From NCBI GenBank assembly GCA_019423265.1, contig JAHZBS010000051.1, positions 1 to 13,159 on the forward strand: 13,159 nucleotides of DNA, in the 5' to 3' direction. A model generated the notes under the pieces. That model was given only the letters and a program-made list of their open reading frames with translations. It ran no database searches and was not told where the DNA came from. Below, piece by piece: positions 1 to 7,299 of the stretch. The stretch comes from Clostridiales bacterium. GTDB taxonomy: Bacteria > Bacillota_A > Clostridia > Lachnospirales > Bianqueaceae. The translations under genes and the position numbers were made by a program. How positions within the stretch are numbered: position 1 is the stretch's first letter; the number at the start of each line of letters is the position of its first letter.

Positions 1-615
1 AATGCCAACGCCTGGAGTGTGTATATGGTGGAAAAGCTGCTGGATATCGACATTGATTTCTACGCCGCGGTTACGTTCGAGGGGTTTCGCCAGGTCATCG
101 ACGCCATTGGGGGGATCGAGTTTGACGTGCCCAAGACGGTTACAACGTGGAACGATGACTATCAGAGAAACGTGACGGTGGAGGCGGGCTTGCAGGTGTT
201 AAACGGGGAACAGGCGGAGGCGGTGGTCCGGCACCGCCAGACGTACCGGATGGGGGATCTTGAGCGCGTGGAAATGCAGCAGAGCTTCCTCAGGGCGGCG
301 GCAGACCAACTTCTCCAGGGGAAAAATCTCTGGCAGCTTCCCAAATTGATTCGGACCTGCTATTCCTATGTGCAGACAGACGCGGAATTATTGGATATTC
401 TTCGCTACGCCTCCATCGCCGCCGATATCGATTTGGATTCTCTCACGACAGCTACCCTCCCCGGAGAAGCCCGGGAGGAGGACGGAAAAAGCTATTTCTT
501 TTTGGATACAAAAGGCTGTCAGGAAATGATGGCGAGGATATTTAACCCGCTGGGGGCCCCAGAATCATTGGATTCAACCGGTTCAGACGGCGATTCCAAT
601 GGGGTGGCAAATTAG
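1..615 (+). CDS. LytR-CpsA-Psr (LCP) family protein, C-terminal part, 5' end outside window
   Basis: The reading frame is open from base 1 (N-A-N-A-W-S-V-Y-M...), so the gene starts before the window; the GTG at 19 is only an internal codon. The visible ~204 residues match the second half of an LCP domain: 'FRQVIDAIGGIEFDVPK', then 'GLQVLNGEQAEAVVRHR' and the Arg-rich 'MGDLERVEMQQSFL'. LCP proteins are membrane-anchored extracytoplasmic enzymes that attach polyprenyl-linked wall polymers or capsular polysaccharide to peptidoglycan; the conserved Arg residues bind the lipid pyrophosphate. The N-terminal membrane anchor is not visible. The tail after the domain is short and ends in a Ser/Asp/Gly-rich stretch. 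The family call is secure; the polymer handled cannot be told from this fragment. No U-tract terminator is visible before the next promoter. Confidence 0.9.
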   Translation, partial: NANAWSVYMVEKLLDIDIDFYAAVTFEGFRQVIDAIGGIEFDVPKTVTTWNDDYQRNVTVEAGLQVLNGEQAEAVVRHRQTYRMGDLERVEMQQSFLRAAADQLLQGKNLWQLPKLIRTCYSYVQTDAELLDILRYASIAADIDLDSLTTATLPGEAREEDGKSYFFLDTKGCQEMMARIFNPLGAPESLDSTGSDGDSNGVAN

Positions 616-653
616 CGTGTCAAGGCGGGGATCCTCCATCTCCAAAATAATAC

Positions 654-682
654 TTGACAATCCCAAGGATTCTCAGTATACT
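654..682 (+). promoter_or_regulatory. Sigma-A-type promoter of the riboswitch-mntP unit
   Basis: A perfect -35 TTGACA (654-659) and a near-consensus -10 TATACT (677-682) are separated by exactly 17 bp. Transcription would start near 689, just upstream of the riboswitch. Confidence 0.85.
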
Positions 683-692
683 AGATAACAAG

Positions 693-790
693 TATTATGA
701 GGGAGTAGTTAGCACGGTGTCGTGTGGCAAGTCAACATGCTGATTGCGAGTGTCGCAATCTGGCTTGTCTTCAATAACAAGACTCATATA
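693..790 (+). promoter_or_regulatory. yybP-ykoY manganese riboswitch aptamer
   Basis: The leader contains the hallmark GGGAGTAG (701-708), a mid-aptamer GTCAACATGCTGA (731-743), an inner hairpin TTGCGA/TCGCAA (744-758) and a 3' ACAAGACTC segment (777-785), in the order expected for yybP-ykoY RNAs. The closing helix P1 can be drawn as TATGAG (696-701) with CTCATA (783-788). The 3' strand of P1 is also the 5' arm of the downstream terminator. Mn2+-stabilised P1 would therefore block the terminator and switch mntP on, in agreement with the known ON mechanism of this class. Its place before a manganese exporter fits. Confidence 0.9.
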
Positions 791-823
791 TGGCGCGGAT
801 GTCATATATGAGTCTGTTTTTTT
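780..823 (+). terminator. Riboswitch expression-platform terminator
   Basis: A perfect 13-bp stem (AGACTCATATATG at 780-792 with CATATATGAGTCT at 803-815) has a 10-nt loop and is followed by G and seven T residues (817-823). It overlaps the 3' strand of aptamer P1, so the two structures exclude each other. Confidence 0.9.
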
Positions 824-851
824 GTCAATATCATGAATAGGGGAGATTGAA

Positions 852-1400
852 ATGAGCATTTGGGAAATCATCATGATCGGGATCGGTTTGAGCATGGATG
901 CGGCGGCGGTATCCATGACCAATGGAATGGTGTATCCAAAAACATGTAGAACCAAAATTCTATCGATGCCGCTGTTTTTTGGCGGATTTCAGGCGCTGAT
1001 GCCGCTTCTGGGCTATTTTGCCAGCGGCGTATTCGCGGATTTTCTCAGCCGCTATTCTGGGATCATCGTTCTGATTATTTTGGGCGTCATCGGGGGCAAG
1101 ATGGTCTATGATGGCCTACATCCGCGGAAGGAGGAAGAGACCGGATGTTCGTTGACCTATCGTATGCTGTTGATTCAAGCGGTTGCCACCAGCATCGACG
1201 CCTTTGCTGTGGGAGTTGGATTCAGTGCCATGCAGGTCAACATTGTGCAGGCCGTTTCCATCATCGGCGTCACAACCTTAGTCTGTAGCTTTATCGCCAT
1301 TGCAATCGGCAAAAAGTTTGGCAATATGTTGGGAAATAAAGCTCAGATATTGGGCGGACTGATTCTAATCATCATCGGGATTAAGGGGATGTTCGGCTGA
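852..1400 (+). CDS. mntP: Manganese efflux pump MntP
   Basis: The 182-residue, strongly hydrophobic protein has about six membrane segments in two repeated halves, the usual size and fold for MntP (about 190 residues). It exports Mn2+ across the cytoplasmic membrane and protects against manganese overload. The two acidic signature sites, one per half, are visible: 'LSMDAAAVSM' (Asp16) and 'ATSIDAFAVGVGFS' (Asp116); the equivalent aspartates are functionally important in the E. coli protein. Gly-rich packing motifs are also present (IGIGLSMD, GGFQALMPLLGY, GGLILIIIGIKG). The start ATG at 852 has GGGGAGA (840-846) as ribosome binding site. The gene stands alone behind a manganese riboswitch, which strongly supports the function. 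Confidence 0.95.
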   Translation: MSIWEIIMIGIGLSMDAAAVSMTNGMVYPKTCRTKILSMPLFFGGFQALMPLLGYFASGVFADFLSRYSGIIVLIILGVIGGKMVYDGLHPRKEEETGCSLTYRMLLIQAVATSIDAFAVGVGFSAMQVNIVQAVSIIGVTTLVCSFIAIAIGKKFGNMLGNKAQILGGLILIIIGIKGMFG

Positions 1401-1522
1401 GGAATGGCACAGGAGCACCTCTATTTCAAAATCCGAAGAACCGAAGGTTCTTCCAAAGTTCGCGGAACGATAATCAAACTTCTCCAAGAGATAAAATCCA
1501 CTGCTTTTCAGTACGTCTCAGG

Positions 1523-1537
1523 ACGCTGTTTTGCAGG
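1523..1537 (+). repeat. Candidate left attachment-type repeat
   Basis: ACGCTGTTTTGCAGG here recurs with one mismatch (ACGCTGTTTTTCAGG) at 10471-10485. In both copies a CGAAGA follows 6-7 bases later. The copies bracket the integrase remnant, restriction-modification genes, unknown pair and tnpV remnant. Interpretation as decayed att sites is inference. Confidence 0.35.
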
Positions 1538-1656
1538 ATTTATCGAAGATTTGGAAGCTGTGAGAGTTCCAGTGAAGCGCTGTGCTTGACTGCGTAAGTA
1601 GCGAGCAAGTAGCACACATGGAGCAAATATCGCAAGTGAAAACAAAGACCTAATTG

Positions 1657-1696
1657 GCAGGAGATGTATCCGCAAGGAGTTCATCGCCTGCTTTTT
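1657..1696 (+). terminator. Intrinsic terminator, plus strand
   Basis: GCAGGAGATG (1657-1666) pairs with CATCGCCTGC (1682-1691) over 10 positions with one A/G mismatch and a 15-nt loop, followed by five T residues. It faces the 3' end of the integrase remnant and would stop read-through from mntP. No gene of its own lies directly upstream. Confidence 0.6.
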
Positions 1697-1723
1697 CGTT
1701 ATCAGCGTTTTCATTGTATTCTC

Positions 1724-2088
1724 TTATATTTTGTTGATCGCTTCCACGAGGGTTTCAATGTCTAGGTGGGTGTAAACACGTTCGGTAAGCGTCATTGCAC
1801 CGGAGTGTCCGACGATCTTCTTGATCATGGTCTGATCTACATACGATTCTGTCAGCATGGAGATACAGGTGTGTCTTGTATCATGGGGCTTGTGGTCGAA
1901 GCCAATCTGCTCCATGAGAGGCGTAAAATAGCTGCCGTAATGTTTCTATAATCAAAGTGCTTCTGGTCAGGGGTATGGAGAAGGTTGCGCCGGTATGAGG
2001 AAATCATTGACAGAAACAGCTTGTGGGCGTACTTCTCCCGACACAGAGAAAACACACATGAGGGATGATGCTCGGTGAGGATAGTATA
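1724..2088 (-). pseudogene. Tyrosine recombinase/phage integrase, truncated and frameshifted C-terminal remnant
   Basis: The minus strand encodes the C-terminal catalytic part of a tyrosine site-specific recombinase. Visible are the box II 'HDTRHTCISML' (HxxR), the downstream 'IVGHSGAMTLTERVYTHLD' with the conserved GH, and the nucleophile Tyr in VYTH. Upstream residues 'CREKYAHKLFLSM...HTPDQKHFDYRN' lie in another frame. Joining them needs a single-base frame change near 1940-1941, which gives a smooth ...HFDYRN-x-YGSYFTPLMEQIGFDHKPHDTRH. A TGA in frame (2089-2091) and the absence of any N-terminal SAM-like domain or first catalytic Arg show that most of the gene is lost. It cannot encode an active integrase, but its position next to the candidate left repeat fits the end of an integrated element. 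Confidence 0.85.
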
Positions 2089-2117
2089 TCACTCGCTCAT
2101 GTACTACCACACAATGC

Positions 2118-2139
2118 CGCCCATAGTTTTCTGTGGGCG
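2118..2139. other. Strong hairpin upstream of the restriction-modification promoter
   Basis: CGCCCATAG (2118-2126), a TTTT loop and CTGTGGGCG (2131-2139) form a 9-bp stem with one G-U pair. No T-run follows on either strand, so it is not a classical terminator. It may insulate the operon or be a remnant of the element. Confidence 0.45.
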
Positions 2140-2142
2140 ACT

Positions 2143-2180
2143 ACTCATATTTGTGAGGAATACACTCATGTTATAGTGAG
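2143..2180 (+). promoter_or_regulatory. Candidate operator repeats for the XRE controller
   Basis: Two related imperfect palindromes, ACTCAT-N5-TGTGAG-type (2143-2157) and ACTCAT-N7-GTGAG-type (2164-2180), start 21 bp apart, two helical turns, and end just before the -35 at 2187. Their place upstream of a promoter driving its own XRE regulator suggests autoregulation; this is inferred from position and symmetry only. Confidence 0.35.
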
Positions 2181-2186
2181 AACATC

Positions 2187-2215
2187 TTGAAAAATAGTGT
2201 GAATCATGATATAAT
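2187..2215 (+). promoter_or_regulatory. Promoter of the XRE-restriction-modification operon
   Basis: -35 TTGAAA (2187-2192) and a perfect -10 TATAAT (2210-2215) have 17-bp spacing. The transcript would start near 2222 and enter the XRE gene after a leader of about 25 nt. Confidence 0.8.
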
Positions 2216-2246
2216 ATAAAAAACTGTTTGGAAACGGAGAATTGAA

Positions 2247-2465
2247 ATGCCTATTTCCTATGATAAGCTCTGGAAAATGTTGATTGATAAGAAGATGACA
2301 CGAACCGACTTGAAAGATATATCCGGAATCAGTTTCAATGTGCTTGCACGGATGGGAAAGAGCGAGTTCGTTTCCATGGAAAGCTTGTTCAAAATTTGTT
2401 CTACACTCCATTGCAACATTGGAGATATTGTTGATTTTCTGCCTGAAAGTGAGGAGCTGAAATAA
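2247..2465 (+). CDS. Small XRE/Cro-CI-type HTH regulator of the restriction-modification operon
   Basis: This 72-residue protein is almost entirely one helix-turn-helix domain. 'YDKLWKMLIDKKMTRTDLKDISGIS' gives helices 1-2, followed by a recognition helix around 'FNVLARMGKSEFVSMESLFKIC' and a last helix 'LHCNIGDIVDFLPE'. It resembles the short YozG/HTH_26-like Cro/CI proteins common on mobile elements of Firmicutes. The ATG at 2247 follows GGAGA (2236-2240). Its stop TAA (2463-2465) shares one base with the next ATG (TAATG), indicating translational coupling to the nuclease gene. By position it is most likely a controller that times restriction against methylation, as C-proteins do. It is not recognisably one of the classical C-protein families, so that role is inferred. 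Confidence 0.8.
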   Translation: MPISYDKLWKMLIDKKMTRTDLKDISGISFNVLARMGKSEFVSMESLFKICSTLHCNIGDIVDFLPESEELK

Positions 2466-5400
2466 TGACACCAGAAATGATGGTTACACTGATTGCCCAA
2501 GTTGGTGAATTGGTTCGTACTTATAGCAACAACTATCAGCAGTTCCAACGGGCTACCTATAACGAAACGCAAGTTCGAGTGGACTTTGTTAACCGCTTTT
2601 TCCGTCTTCTTGGCTGGGATGTAGACAACGAAAGAGGATTGCCTCAACATCTACGTGAAGTAACCCATGAGGCAACTGTGATTGTTGAAGAAGACGGAAT
2701 TCATCGTAGCAAGAAGCCTGACTATTCTTTTAAAGTTGGTACAGAAGTCCTGTTCTTTTTGGAAACCAAGAAGCCCGCAGTTAATATTACCGTAGATTCT
2801 GCCCCTGCTTTCCAATTACGTCGCTATGGATGGAGCGGAAATCTAAAGATTTCGGTATTAACCAACTTTACCGATCTCTATATTTATGATTGTTCTGTTC
2901 GTCCAAGAGAAGGCGACGACATTGGCGTGGCAATGATTGCTCATTATCATTTTGACGAGTATGCAGATAAGTTTGAAGAAATCTATAGTTTACTCTCAAA
3001 GGAATCTGTTGTAGAAGGCGAATTTGAGCGCCAATTTGGAAATATTCACGGAGCATTACGTCGTGAGCCGTTTGATCAATATTTCCTCGATCAGATCAGA
3101 AATTGGAGAAATTTGCTCGGGGAAGATATTCTGCGAAATAACCCCGGTGTCGATAATGAAACGCTGAATATCTTTGTGCAGAGGATCCTTAATCGAACGA
3201 TTTTCCTTCGCATTTGCGAAGATAGATGTTTAGAGGATTATGAATCTCTGCGTGGGATTACCACATATCAAGAATTACGAGCTCTGTTTGCTGCAGCAGA
3301 TCAAAAATACGATTCCGGTTTGTTTGAATTACTGGATGAAGACAGACTTACTGTTTCTGATGGTGTAATCATCGAGATTTTTCAGAGTTTGTATTATCCG
3401 AATAATTCCTACGAGTTTGGTGTTATTGACCCTTACATTATTGGTCAGATATATGAGCTATTTTTGGATGAAGTTTTAGTCATTCAGCAGGATGGACATA
3501 TTGCTGCCGAAGAAAAGCCAGAGGTTGTTGATTCTCAAGGTGCTGTCAATACACCAAAGAATATTACTGATATCATTGTAGAGGAAACCTTACGGTCTCT
3601 ATATGTAGACAAAACGCCCGACGAAGTAGCCGAATATCGCATCGCTGATATTTGCTGTGGATCAGGCAATTTCCTTTTATCTGCATTTGAGTATATTATC
3701 AATTACTACATTGACTATTACCGGCAGCATGATTTTGACAACGCTGTGCAGAGAGGATATATCTATCAGTTGCCTGGCAGCACAAATTATATTCTTTCCT
3801 ACGAGATCAAAAGGTCTATCCTTCAAAACAGCATTTTTGGTGATATTGATCCTCTTGCTGTTGAGGTTTCAAAATTTAGCTTACTCTTGAAGGGACTTGA
3901 GAATTCATCTTTGGAAGAACTTGAAGCTTATCATCAGCATACACGCAATCGAATTCTTCCTAATTTGGACGAAAACATCAAAAACGGCAATAGCCTGGTA
4001 GACATCTCCTATGCACAGTTTAACTGTTCTATATATAGCAATGTTGCGTTGATGAACAAGATAAAGATGTTCGATTGGAATGTCGAATTCGGAAATAATA
4101 AATTTGATGCAATTATTGGAAATCCTCCGTATATTCGTGTTCAGAACATGGTACATTATTCTCCCGAAGAATACGCATTTTATAAGAGCAGCATTTCTGG
4201 ATATGCAACATCTATCGCAGAGACCTTGGATAAATATTATCTGTTTATAGAAAAGGGGCTTTCCTTGCTGAATGAGAATGGTGTACTGGGGTACATCGTG
4301 CCTCATAAATTCATGAGCATTAAGTCCGGAGCCGAATTGAGAGAACTACTTGCTTCCGATCGTAATGTTCATAAAATTCTACACTTCGGAACGCACCAGG
4401 TCTTTAGTAATCGAAGCACATATACTTGTATTTTGGTCCTTTCTAAGAGAGCAAATACAGAATTTGAAATTGGTTTTGTGCAAGACTGGAATCAGTTCTT
4501 ATTCGAACATAATACAGATTGTACGACTTATCCAGCTGAATATATCAGCAGACAATCCTGGTTCTTCTTGCCACAAAATATCGTTACTCATTTGGAACGG
4601 ATTTCTCCGTCCTGTGTTCCGCTTTCCAGCCTAGCAGATATCTTCGTAGGTGTACAAACGAGCGCCGATCAGATTTACATTGTTCATGCTGATCGTGAGG
4701 ATGAATTGTTTATCTATTCTCATGACCGTATGAATCGGGAATTCAGAATCGAGAAAGGAATCTTGAGAAAAAGCATATACGATACACAACTTGCCAGTTA
4801 TGAAAAGATTGCAGCGAATAGCTACATTATTTTCCCCTACAAAGAGGTAGCTGGAAAGCCTGTGTTGTACACTTTGGAAGAAATGAATGAGTACTACCCT
4901 TGCGCCTTGGCATACCTGGAGGGCTTCCATGAAAAATTAAATAGGCGTAATATGCCTGGATGCAATGATGCCAACTGGTTCGCCTTCGGACGAAGCCAAA
5001 GCATCCGCAGATTCTTATCGGGAGAGCATTTGGTTTGGCCTGTACTGTCCACTACTTCGAATTACGTATACGATGATGAAATGGTTGTATTCACAGGCGG
5101 TGGCAATGGTCCCTTCTACGGATTGGAGATGAAACATTCTTCCCGTGAATCCATCTTCTATATTCAAGCGATTCTAAATCATTGGCTCATGGAGCTTCTC
5201 GTAAAGAGCAAAGCCAGTACATTCAGAGGCGATTATTATTCGCACGGAAAACAGTTTATTGCAACGCTTCCAATCTACAAGATCAACTTTGAAAACCCTG
5301 ACGAGGTGACAAAACATCAGCGGATTGTGGAGTCGGTTCAAACAATCATGAAACTAAAACAGCAGTTAGCAACTGCACCGAATACTGCACAGCGAACAGT

Positions 5401-5491
5401 GATTGAACGCTCCATTACAGCAGTTACTACTGATCTGAATAATGCAATTGATGCACTATATCAGGTTGAAACCCAGAATAATGAGGAGTAA
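2465..5491 (+). CDS. Type IIG restriction enzyme/adenine methyltransferase fusion, Eco57I-like
   Basis: The 1008-residue protein joins a nuclease, a gamma-type N6-adenine methyltransferase and a target-recognition region. The N-terminal ~180 residues carry a PD-(D/E)xK signature: 'KPDYSF' (Asp86) and 'FFLETKKP' (Glu100, Lys102), in a HsdR-N-like domain. A helical linker follows. The methyltransferase has motif X-like 'VNTPKNITDIIVEETL' (361-376), motif I 'ADICCGSGNFLL' (394-405) and catalytic motif IV 'NPPY' (553-556). Residues ~660-1008 form a TaqI-type specificity domain. Such enzymes bind an asymmetric site, methylate one strand and cut a fixed distance away using Mg2+ and AdoMet. Length and the separate methyltransferase behind it match Eco57I/AcuI. 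The frame is intact and all key residues are present, so it should be active. The recognition sequence cannot be read from the protein. A BREX PglX was considered and set aside because no other BREX gene is here. Confidence 0.9.
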   Translation: MTPEMMVTLIAQVGELVRTYSNNYQQFQRATYNETQVRVDFVNRFFRLLGWDVDNERGLPQHLREVTHEATVIVEEDGIHRSKKPDYSFKVGTEVLFFLETKKPAVNITVDSAPAFQLRRYGWSGNLKISVLTNFTDLYIYDCSVRPREGDDIGVAMIAHYHFDEYADKFEEIYSLLSKESVVEGEFERQFGNIHGALRREPFDQYFLDQIRNWRNLLGEDILRNNPGVDNETLNIFVQRILNRTIFLRICEDRCLEDYESLRGITTYQELRALFAAADQKYDSGLFELLDEDRLTVSDGVIIEIFQSLYYPNNSYEFGVIDPYIIGQIYELFLDEVLVIQQDGHIAAEEKPEVVDSQGAVNTPKNITDIIVEETLRSLYVDKTPDEVAEYRIADICCGSGNFLLSAFEYIINYYIDYYRQHDFDNAVQRGYIYQLPGSTNYILSYEIKRSILQNSIFGDIDPLAVEVSKFSLLLKGLENSSLEELEAYHQHTRNRILPNLDENIKNGNSLVDISYAQFNCSIYSNVALMNKIKMFDWNVEFGNNKFDAIIGNPPYIRVQNMVHYSPEEYAFYKSSISGYATSIAETLDKYYLFIEKGLSLLNENGVLGYIVPHKFMSIKSGAELRELLASDRNVHKILHFGTHQVFSNRSTYTCILVLSKRANTEFEIGFVQDWNQFLFEHNTDCTTYPAEYISRQSWFFLPQNIVTHLERISPSCVPLSSLADIFVGVQTSADQIYIVHADREDELFIYSHDRMNREFRIEKGILRKSIYDTQLASYEKIAANSYIIFPYKEVAGKPVLYTLEEMNEYYPCALAYLEGFHEKLNRRNMPGCNDANWFAFGRSQSIRRFLSGEHLVWPVLSTTSNYVYDDEMVVFTGGGNGPFYGLEMKHSSRESIFYIQAILNHWLMELLVKSKASTFRGDYYSHGKQFIATLPIYKINFENPDEVTKHQRIVESVQTIMKLKQQLATAPNTAQRTVIERSITAVTTDLNNAIDALYQVETQNNEE

Positions 5492-5493
5492 GC

Positions 5494-7122
5494 ATGAAAC
5501 CGATTGAAGGTTATAACAAATTAAGAGGCGGATACTATACCCCTGAGAAAATTTCTGAGTTTATCGCTGACTGGGCAATTCGTGATCCTTCAGATGCTGT
5601 TTTGGAGCCAAGTTGTGGTGATGGAAGTTTTCTAAGCGCAATTACAAGTCGTTTTCAAAAGCTGGGAGCAACACCTGATGAAATTAAAAGAAATATTGTT
5701 GGTGTTGAATTAGATGAGATCGAAGCTGAAAAATCAGCAAGATACGGTACAACGGTAATATGTGAAGATTTTTTCACATATTACAATGAGTTTATCGATG
5801 ATAAGGCACAGTTTGATGTAATCGCAGGAAATCCGCCATTTATTCGATATCAGAACTTCACTGAGAAATACCGCAAGATAGCGTTTGCGCTTATGAATGA
5901 GCACGGATTTCACCCCAATCGATTGACGAATATTTGGCTTCCGTTCTTGTTGTTATCTTGCAAGGCGTTGAAGCCCGGTGGACGAGTGGGCATGGTTATT
6001 CCAGCTGAACTCTTCCAAGTGGATTACGCTGCCGAGGCAAGACAGTTCCTCAGTACGTATTTTGATAATTTAACGCTTGTTACATTCAAACGTCTCGTTT
6101 TTAATGACATCCAGCAAGAAGTTGTTTTGTTACTTGGCGAGCGAGGCTGTAAACAGCAAGGAATACGTGTTGTAGAGCTTGATGGACTAACAGATTTAAT
6201 AGAACAAGGGCGGCATTGCTTGGAAGTCGCAGAAGTGAAAAAACTTGATCACAGTAAGGATAAATGGGTCAAATACTACTTATCCAGCGAAGAACTGGCA
6301 TTGTTGGATCGGCTAAATAATGATCAGCGAATTTCAAATGCAACCGACCTATACGAAGTTAATGTAGGGCTTGTTAGCGGTGAGAATGACTTTTTTGTAA
6401 TGAGCCAAGATATTGTCGATGAGCACAGTCTGCAAAACAGCGTTGCGCCAATAATTAGCCGATCCGAGCAAGTAAAGGGTATTCAACTGACTGCGGATGA
6501 TTATTCCTATTTGGTTACTGCAGGAAAAAAAGTATTCTTCTTCGCTCCTGGAAATTTGGATATTGAAGACCTATCGGATGAACAACTGAAATATATCCAG
6601 TGGGGCGAAAAGAAAGGATATAATAAGAACTATAAATGCCGTATCAGGCCTAAATGGTATCATGTTCCGCAAACATGGTGTGCAGATGCTTTCCTGATTC
6701 GCCAGGCACACTTATACCCCCGAATGGTGCTAAATGAAAAAAAGGCGCTTGTAACGGACACTCTCCACAAGGTGCGCTTCTTAGATGGAATCGACGGAAG
6801 ATCTGTCACTGCTGCATTCTTGAATACTTACACATTTGCGCTTAGTGAAACAATTGGAAGAAGCTATGGCGGCGGAGTTTTGACATTCGAACCTGGTGAG
6901 ATGCGGAAAATGCGAATCCCGATGAGAATGGCAAAAAAGTTGGATGTAGATAAGATTGATCACTGGCAGCGCAATGGTCAGATCGATAAAATCTTAGAGT
7001 ATACAGACGAAATACTTCTTCGTCAAGGGCTTGACATATCAGATCACGAAATAGAATTGCTACACAGCATTTGGAATAAAATGCGTGATCGTAGAATGAC
7101 TCGCAAAAACCAGTCCACATAA
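5494..7122 (+). CDS. Gamma-class N6-adenine DNA methyltransferase (cognate M of the Type IIG system)
   Basis: The 542-residue enzyme has the TaqI-like motif order X-I-IV: 'LRGGYYTPEKISEFIADW' (motif X, residues 10-27), 'VLEPSCGDGSFL' (AdoMet-binding motif I, 37-48), an acidic 'GVELDEIEA' (motif II, ~70-78) and 'GNPPFIRYQ' (catalytic motif IV, Asn113-Phe116). The remaining ~300 residues form a target-recognition domain. It would methylate adenine in the restriction enzyme's target, completing protection of both strands, which Type IIG enzymes that modify only one strand need. The gene begins two bases after the nuclease stop, with GAGGAG (5483-5488) as ribosome binding site, so the two are co-translated. 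M.Eco57I has nearly the same size and gene order, from memory. No nuclease motif is seen. Confidence 0.9.
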   Translation: MKPIEGYNKLRGGYYTPEKISEFIADWAIRDPSDAVLEPSCGDGSFLSAITSRFQKLGATPDEIKRNIVGVELDEIEAEKSARYGTTVICEDFFTYYNEFIDDKAQFDVIAGNPPFIRYQNFTEKYRKIAFALMNEHGFHPNRLTNIWLPFLLLSCKALKPGGRVGMVIPAELFQVDYAAEARQFLSTYFDNLTLVTFKRLVFNDIQQEVVLLLGERGCKQQGIRVVELDGLTDLIEQGRHCLEVAEVKKLDHSKDKWVKYYLSSEELALLDRLNNDQRISNATDLYEVNVGLVSGENDFFVMSQDIVDEHSLQNSVAPIISRSEQVKGIQLTADDYSYLVTAGKKVFFFAPGNLDIEDLSDEQLKYIQWGEKKGYNKNYKCRIRPKWYHVPQTWCADAFLIRQAHLYPRMVLNEKKALVTDTLHKVRFLDGIDGRSVTAAFLNTYTFALSETIGRSYGGGVLTFEPGEMRKMRIPMRMAKKLDVDKIDHWQRNGQIDKILEYTDEILLRQGLDISDHEIELLHSIWNKMRDRRMTRKNQST

Positions 7123-7145
7123 GTATCAACATTCAAGGTTGCAGT

Positions 7146-7179
7146 CAGCTGAACAGTTTCATTGACTGTTCGGCTGTTT
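7146..7179 (+). terminator. Hairpin terminator after the restriction-modification operon
   Basis: CAGCTGAACAGT (7146-7157) pairs over 12 positions with ACTGTTCGGCTG (7165-7176), one pair being G-U, around a 7-nt loop. Only three T residues follow, so termination may be partial and could let some transcript reach the unknown pair. Confidence 0.6.
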
Positions 7180-7299
7180 AGCATCTTGCTTAATGTTGGT
7201 AATGTCCAGAGGAACAGATCATGAGAGTATCGTCCATTCCATTTTACAATTTTGCGAGTAATAGCCTCATTATCTTTACAATAGTCGAAAGGAATACAA

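Larger units (their letters stand above)
1401..1723. other. Gene-poor junction between mntP and the accessory block
   Basis: I see no supported gene here. An open frame at 1404-1589 has no ribosome binding site or family resemblance. The stretch holds a perfect 8-bp hairpin GAAGAACC-GAA-GGTTCTTC (1435-1453), which may end the mntP transcript but has no T-run. It also holds the left copy of a candidate attachment repeat (1523-1537) and an intrinsic terminator (1657-1696). Confidence 0.6.

Noticed and set aside
695..777. Alternative P1 pairing of TTAT-GAGGG with TCTTCAATAA in the riboswitch
   Set aside because: It needs a bulge and G-U pairs and uses the conserved GGGAGTAG entry; the TATGAG/CTCATA helix fits the known aptamer outline and the ON mechanism better.
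1404..1589. 61-codon open frame just after mntP
   Set aside because: No ribosome binding site suited to its start, no family resemblance, and it covers a hairpin and the candidate repeat; most likely chance.
2465..5491. BREX PglX methyltransferase
   Set aside because: The N-terminal PD-ExK nuclease, adjacent cognate methyltransferase and absence of pglZ, brxC or brxL fit Type IIG instead.
2465..7122. Prediction of CTGAAG as the recognition site because of the Eco57I-like layout
   Set aside because: Specificity lies in the recognition domains, which cannot be matched by eye; CTGAAG or CTTCAG occurs several times in this window and its presence is uninformative.
7180..7299. Promoter for the unknown pair (TTTACA or TTGCGA as -35)
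   Set aside because: No convincing -10 at 16-18 bp from either; the pair may rely on read-through past the weak terminator, so no promoter is called.
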